Assembly: GCA_944474755.1 (NCBI GenBank)
Contig: OX104114.1
Coordinates: 79,718,623 to 79,782,622 of the forward strand
Source: Limnoperna fortunei
Taxonomy: Eukaryota; Mollusca; Bivalvia; Mytilida; Modiolidae
Reading direction: 5' to 3'
DNA length: 64,000 nt
The translations under genes were made by a program, and so were the position numbers. Under the pieces are notes generated by a model. It did not search any database, was not told the DNA's origin, and saw nothing but the letters and a program-made list of their open reading frames with translations. Shown here piece after piece: positions 62,669 to 64,000 of this stretch; position 1 is the first letter of the stretch, and every line of letters starts with the position of its first letter.

Positions 62669-62835
62669 AAATCTAATCTGTGTGTACAGATGATTTTAGA
62701 GTGGAAATTACAACGACATTGTTTTGTTAATTCATTAGACACTTATAAATATCATTTATCTTAACTATGTATCTTTCGTGCATTTCTAAAGATCCAATGT
62801 TGAAATACAATCAGATGTTGGGCATATAAAAATAG

Positions 62836-62836
<1 letters not shown>

Positions 62837-62884
<48 letters not shown>
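62837..62884. repeat. (AT)n microsatellite
   Basis: About 24 uninterrupted AT units, adjoining the dispersed repeat that follows. Confidence 0.95.
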
Positions 62885-62888
<4 letters not shown>

Positions 62889-64000
62889 TACACATTTTTT
62901 ATGAGTATTTCAACGACCATCTTTATAAAGAATATATAGGACGAGGACATTTGTATCCGGTTGCTCGATACTTATTTTCTTATTTAACATTGTTTGTGTG
63001 CAGATATTGCATGCATAATCTGCCTGTAAAGACAATATTACAGCGAGAATAAGGAGAGAGCTTACCATTGTTCCAGATGTAATACCGAGAAATTTGAGTA
63101 ATGATAGGTTCAAATCAAACAGTATTATGTTAACTTAGGGATGATGTGTGTTATTATTTAATTATAAAATTGTATGCTTATCATTTAATAGGCATTTGTT
63201 TCAAAATTATTAACGATACCCTTTTTATTATACAGAACTATTTCACAAAGAATGATATTAATATATTCGTTTAAAAAAATTTAAAACAAGATCTAGATAC
63301 ACAATTAAAGCGAAAACAAAGTTTTACATTTTAAAAATTGTACAAATATTTCGCCTGACCAACAGGCTTCATTAGTGTTTCTACAACAAAATTGTTATTT
63401 TTTTTTAATAAAACCGTAGAAGGCGACCTATATTTGTTCTTAATATTTAAAGATTGGATTAAGAAAAGTGAATATGTGGAAATGATATAAAGTTAATAGT
63501 TTTAATGAATTATTGCGCTTTTTGATGATCAATGACCCCTATATATTAGCAAAAACTCAACTTTTGTAAGTTTATTACAAAAATTGTTTAATCCATAATC
63601 TACCTTAAGTATTTCCTGTTTTATGTGAATTTTTAGAGTACTGCAGGATTGAAGGATACTTTAAATTCATACTGATCAAACAGATCAAGGACAAAATTGG
63701 CATTATTCAAACAATGTCATATTGCAAAGTTATTTCTTCAAAGGCATAAAACAAATGTATTAAACAACTGCATTAATGTCATTTCCAATAAATAAAGTGT
63801 CTTAAGGTTAAACCAAATGAATTATAAATTATGTTTTATAAATATATTCATTAGTTAGTTAGATACTTTTCAGACAATTACTGCATTATATATTTCTGTT
63901 TATATCAAGCTATGTATTATACCTCTACTTAAACCAATTATATAAATTGATCCCTTATGAATAACCATTTAATATCAGCTTCATAGTATATAGAATATTA
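62885..64000 (+). repeat. 1.1-kb dispersed repeat, copy 2 (runs off window end)
   Basis: Same order as 45913-47064, with small indels and about 50 extra bp near 63685-63735 (acaaaattggcattattcaa). The match continues to the last base, so the true end lies outside the window. Confidence 0.9.

Overview
The window is AT-rich animal nuclear DNA, most likely from a bivalve mollusc and perhaps a mussel-like one. I infer this from intron-bearing genes with GT-AG junctions, tRNA-derived SINEs and other dispersed repeats of types I recall from bivalve genomes, and degraded metazoan transposons. No prokaryotic feature, CRISPR array or intact tRNA/rRNA gene is visible.

The host-gene content is a pair of tandem paralogues on the minus strand. 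Gene B (28979 down to 19280) can be assembled completely in six exons with matching splice phases. It gives a predicted 244-residue type I membrane protein: signal peptide, a short C-type-lectin/Link-like module, a WSC domain, a linker, one transmembrane helix and an 11-residue basic tail. Gene A (43950 down to 38619) has the same five downstream exons, but its signal-peptide exon was not found. The ectodomain exons of A and B are strongly diverged, whereas their linker and membrane exons lie in a nearly identical 2.6-2.8 kb duplicated block (19084-21908 and 38420-41074). A further candidate exon, twice in B and once in A, lies in this block. This gene pair is the most interesting item in the window.

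Most of the rest is transposon fossil. In order: a pogo-like DDE transposase (1-1647, minus); a Ty3/Gypsy pol relic with a C-terminal PHD-like finger (7150-9660, minus) split by another repeat; an array of tRNA-related SINE units (12689-15352 and 18693-19083) split by a LINE (15353-18690, minus); a second pogo-like relic (34125-35480, plus); an internally deleted Harbinger-like element (52362-53205, plus); a LINE 3' fragment (56410-57040, minus); a hAT relic (57412-58828, minus); and a TNP2-like relic (60446-62297, plus).

The intergenic and intronic DNA also holds a TA-flanked MITE family (31556-31912 and 50424-50772), several foldback elements, SINE fragments, AT microsatellites and a 1.1 kb dispersed repeat (45913-47064 and 62885-64000). 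All calls come from reading the sequence and recognising motifs; no database search was run.
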